DNA of 64,000 nucleotides, from the NCBI GenBank assembly GCA_027422505.1, contig JAPQWV010001638.1, forward strand, positions 1 to 64,000, given 5' to 3'. Positions within the stretch are counted from its first letter, which is position 1. Each line of letters opens with the position of its first letter. The translations under genes and the position numbers were made by a program. Under the pieces are notes generated by a model that worked only from the letters and a program-made list of their open reading frames with translations, did no database searches and was not told the DNA's origin. Of this stretch, positions 61,133 to 64,000 are shown one piece after another. This stretch comes from Craterostigma plantagineum. Lineage: Eukaryota; Streptophyta; Magnoliopsida; Lamiales; Linderniaceae.

Positions 61133-61291
61133 ATGGATAATTCAAAAACCATTAAATTCTTGTGTAGCTATGGAGGTCGAATCTTACCACGTTACCCCGA
61201 TGGAAAACTCCGTTACCAAGGCGGCGAGACAAGAATCCTTTCCGTTGATAGCTCCGTTACTTTTTCCGGTAGCTTATCTCTCACGAAATAA
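61133..61291 (+). pseudogene. 5' fragment of a PB1-domain protein gene
   Basis: MDNSKTIKFLCSYGGRILPR, followed by PDGKLRYQGGETRILSVD, is the conserved opening of the plant PB1 (octicosapeptide/Phox/Bem1p) domain proteins, with the basic face lysine KFLCSYGG. The domain should run about 85 residues; here it ends after about 45 and a stop follows at 61289-61291. A GT at 61269 (TCCG-GTAGC) could be a donor, making this a first exon. The sequence from 61379 is a retrotransposon LTR, so the rest of the gene is cut off or lies beyond the window. Confidence 0.65.
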
Positions 61292-61378
61292 ATAAATTAA
61301 TAAATCAGGTAAATAAAATCTTAATGTTCATTAGGGTTTCTTACATTATTTTTTCTTGATCCTTGCGAGCGTATGTAA

Positions 61379-61905
61379 GGTTGGGACTATTCGACTACGT
61401 ATTCCAAACACAATAACGTTCGGACATGTAGACGTACATGTATTGTGGTATTAGTCGTATGCCAAATATTGTAATTAAGTTAAAGGACCCATTCGGTGAT
61501 CAATTAAATTTAAGAGGGTCTGTCGCAATTTAATAAGATGTGTGGGTTAATTAATATATGTGTAGAATTTCTGGGGGCTGGAACGTAAATATCTGATGGG
61601 CTTATTAACAGGCCAGCCCATTATGACATCTATAAATATGGGTGTGGTCCCTAAGTGCTGTACAACGAAACACACAGCCGTCGTCTCGTAAAACCCTAGC
61701 GACTATCTAAGGATCCTTGGGGTACCCATCTTCCCCGAGCTAAAGGTTTCGCGTACACGTACTTGGAAGATCAACATCCCTGTTCTCGTCAAGAACGCTA
61801 TGGAATTCTCGGGTACGTTTTCTATTCCGTTGTACTTAGTTTTCGCCTTAATTAATCCAATCAAGGTTAAAGTTTTTCGGATCCATACGGTCAAGGATCC
61901 CAACA
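61379..61905 (+). repeat. 5' LTR of a Copia retrotransposon
   Basis: Ends GGATCCCAACA directly before a primer-binding site. The start TTGGGAC at 61381 is the inverse of the end, with the initial TG changed to GG. A TATA-like CTATAAATATGG lies near 61630. The inner part (GGACCCATTCGGTGATCAAT, TAACAGGCCAGCCCATTATG) is a type seen in many eudicot Copia LTRs. Confidence 0.75.
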
Positions 61906-61907
61906 AG

Positions 61908-61919
61908 TGGTATCAGAGC
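61908..61919 (+). other. primer-binding site, initiator tRNA-Met type
   Basis: TGGTATCAGAGC two bases after the LTR. It shows that this is a 5' LTR with internal sequence and not a solo LTR. Confidence 0.9.
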
Positions 61920-62676
61920 CACCTTGATTTGGATTAATTTGGTTTAAGAATTTGCGAATTTTGCACCGTGAGGGCTGCGTAAGCACGGTTGCAGTGCCGT
62001 TGGGCGCTACTTCGGAAAACTGCAAACCAACGCCGTTGGGCGTGCGTATGGCTGCGAAAGTGACGGCACGGCAGCGCCGTTGGGCGCTGCGATTTAGTGC
62101 TCCGAAACAAAGCTGCCGGTCGACGAGCGAAACAGCGCCGTTGGGCGCTGCTGCTCTCAAGATTGGGCGGCGGCGTGGCTGTAATTGTTCTTCACACTGC
62201 GTATCTCCGAGCTGTTTCGAGGCTGTGCGTTGGGCTGCCTGGCAGCACTTCTGGCGCCATGTGCTGCTGCACTGCAGCGATACGGTGGCTGCTGTACAGG
62301 CAGCGTCGTAGGGCGTCGCCAGGATGTGGAACGGCCGCGCGGTCTAGTGCCGATTAAGGGATTGATAGTGACTGTCCGAGCAGTAAAGGAGGTGGCTGTA
62401 TAGTTGCTTGACTGTCCGATCAATGACGGCTACGTATTTGGGTGGCCTAGGTTACGTTTGGTGCTAAATTCATTAGGGCTTTATAATGGGCCCAATAGTG
62501 GGCCCACTTCATTTTCTATTTGTTTTTTCTTTCACGTTGGTGAGCTTGCCTAGGTTTTCATGTTAGTTGTTATGTGTGGAGTGGCGCATTAATTCTTATC
62601 AAGTACCTAGATATTCGTGCGTTACTTTTCATTTGCTGGGCATATTCCGTTAGGCTACTTTTAGGGTTTTTCATTA
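61920..62676 (+). other. leader of the Copia element with repeated GC-rich hairpins
   Basis: Non-coding leader after the primer-binding site. The word CCGTTGGGCG recurs four times (61997, 62031, 62074, 62136 by eye), each time flanked so that GCGCC pairs with GGGCGC or ACGCC with GGGCGT. The open frames here have no domain. Gag is not reached before the GTAC element begins at 62677. Confidence 0.6.
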
Positions 62677-64000
62677 GGGGATTCAACACTTAAATACCTA
62701 GATGAATAAAAAAAGAACAAATCAGTCCCTTGTCAGACATTTTTATAACCTAGGTACCCACTTGAATTTTATTTTACTGATATGTACCTAACTGACGGAT
62801 TTACCCCTGCTAAACTTGGTTTATTACAACCTTACCTGGGGTTTCATTTCAGCGATGGTTCGTTCATAAAAAAAAAAAACTCAAACATCATCCCAAACCT
62901 AAATCACGTAACCTTCTTCCCGAAATCGACCTGTGGTTGTTTTGCTTCAGATTCATCGATGTGTTCTCGATTCCTCGTGGTATTCCTCATCTAAAATCAA
63001 TAGGTAAGCCATTCACATCATTACAGTACGTCGTGGCATTTCGTAAATAGCTGCATGTTTTTCGAATGACATCGATTTGTTGTTCGATTAGGGTTGTTTT
63101 GGAATGGTTCAATTTACTGTGGTAGCTCTGTGCGTGTATTTTTGAATGGGTAGATTGATTGTTGTCGATTTGGGGTTTTGGAATGGGTCGATTTGGGGTT
63201 TTTCGAATGGGGTTAATTTGGTTTGGTACTACAATATCACTGTATTTGGTACCGTTTGTTTGGGCAAATGGGTACCCCGTGTGTGAAAAAAATGGTACTG
63301 CTTATTAGCAGTGGATTTTTTGCAGAAATGACTCCATGGAACAGATCTGAGCTGTCTTCCAGGTGCCATCCCGCGCCTTCGATCGACCATAAGCGATTTG
63401 CAGGGTGGCATGACCCCTGATAAAAAGAAGCTATAAAAAGGTCTCCGTTTCAATGGTAGAATTTGCTTTGTTTCTAACTGTTGCATCAATATGTGTGGTT
63501 AAGGTTGATGGAGGAGTTGGCGGATCTCATTTAGAGTGGAGTGCTCGTGTGAAGAGGTTAGAAGCCGAGCTGAGATTGAAGGAAGAGGTTATAAGATCTA
63601 AGGTCAAATGTCCGACGTGGAAGGATGATGTGTCCAAGGAGGATGCGATGGAAGAGGAAGAGGTTGAGGCTAAAGAAGTCAACATGGGATGGGACTGTTT
63701 GGAAACTTTGTTGTTTATACTCAGTAAGTTGTTCTTAGACTTGGGGATGAGACTGTTTGGAGACTCAGTGATGTCGTTTGTTGTGTAGTTCTATGAGACT
63801 GTCCGTATTTTTGATTTGTTTGGTTAAGTTACTTGATTATGATGTGAGACTGTTTGGAAACTTTGTTTATGCAGGTTAACTTCCTTTGAGTTGTGGATGG
63901 GACTGTTTTGAGACTGTTTGGAGTTTGTTCATGACTCAGTGATGTTCGTTTGTTGTGTAGGTCTGTAAATCTGTCTGTATATTATGCAGTTTTTTATATT
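62677..64000 (-). mobile_element. GTAC-repeat MULE-like element, copy 4, cut by the window edge
   Basis: Starts GGGGATTCAACACTTAAATA, the same end as copy 2, and follows it in order: TTACCCCTGCTAAA (62801), a leader-like part, GTAC array C (63220-63300), CATAAGCGATTTGCAGGGTG, then repeated GACTGTTTGGAGAC words (63690-63930). It lies in the leader of the Copia element. The second end and target duplication lie outside the window. Confidence 0.85.
63453..63788 (+). CDS. short frame in GTAC element copy 4, unknown
   Basis: A 111-residue frame with a hydrophobic start (FALFLTVASICVV), a charged helical middle (VKRLEAELRLKEEVIRSKVK), an acidic EEEEVEAKEV run and a tail made of the GACTGTTTGGAGAC repeat. 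Copy 2 lacks the middle part (deletion near 32770). It might be a captured or eroded exon; I recognise no family. Confidence 0.25.
   Translation: MVEFALFLTVASICVVKVDGGVGGSHLEWSARVKRLEAELRLKEEVIRSKVKCPTWKDDVSKEDAMEEEEVEAKEVNMGWDCLETLLFILSKLFLDLGMRLFGDSVMSFVV

Overview
The window is nuclear DNA of a flowering plant, most likely a eudicot. It is AT-rich, its genes carry introns with GT-AG borders, and it holds plant-specific families (SIAMESE-related CDK inhibitor, LysM receptor kinase, GT77 arabinosyltransferase) among Copia, Gypsy, Mutator-like (MULE) and hAT elements. No bacterial operon, rRNA gene or CRISPR array is present. No species name is supported.

Host genes occupy little of the sequence. 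From the left: a SIAMESE-related inhibitor on the minus strand (372-581), whose 5' leader is split by a 6.5 kb SIRE-type Copia element (602-7150, target duplication GATCA); a duplicated pair of small secreted-peptide genes (copy A 8888-9237, frameshifted; copy B, exons 31551-31635 and 36141-36280, open reading frame intact but with a 4.4 kb MULE in its intron); a LYK3-like LysM receptor kinase in 10 exons (36981-40185); a RAY1-like GT77 glycosyltransferase in 6 exons (48552-51430); and the 5' end of a PB1-domain gene (61133-61291) cut off by a retrotransposon.

The rest is nested mobile DNA. The most distinctive component is a family of about 4.4-4.7 kb MULE-like elements with 9-bp target duplications and imperfect terminal inverted repeats. 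Their interior is mostly minisatellite arrays in which nearly every unit carries a GTAC core. Two copies are complete (10122-14821 and 31689-36065), one is enlarged by a nested Tnt1-like Copia element and a solo LTR (14935-25230), one runs off the right edge (62677-64000) and one is a fragment (27253-27610). Copies 1 and 2 share the same order of arrays and a short conserved reading frame (MASANS...), although they lie in opposite orientation.

Between the LYK3-like and RAY1-like genes lies an autonomous-type MULE of the Kaonashi kind (about 40340-48245). It has a transposase frame broken by a single stop and an opposed Ulp1-like C48 peptidase gene, with TCGA-core repeats in its spacers. The right third holds a Copia element with TSD TATAT (52030-58798) that itself contains a 1.7 kb solo LTR, a further LTR with a GGTCCCC tandem repeat, and a Copia 5' LTR with primer-binding site and leader. 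Coordinates of splice sites, LTR ends and target duplications were read by eye; the outer limits of the Kaonashi element, the 27.7-29.2 kb LTR-like block and the 59.3 kb LTR are approximate.
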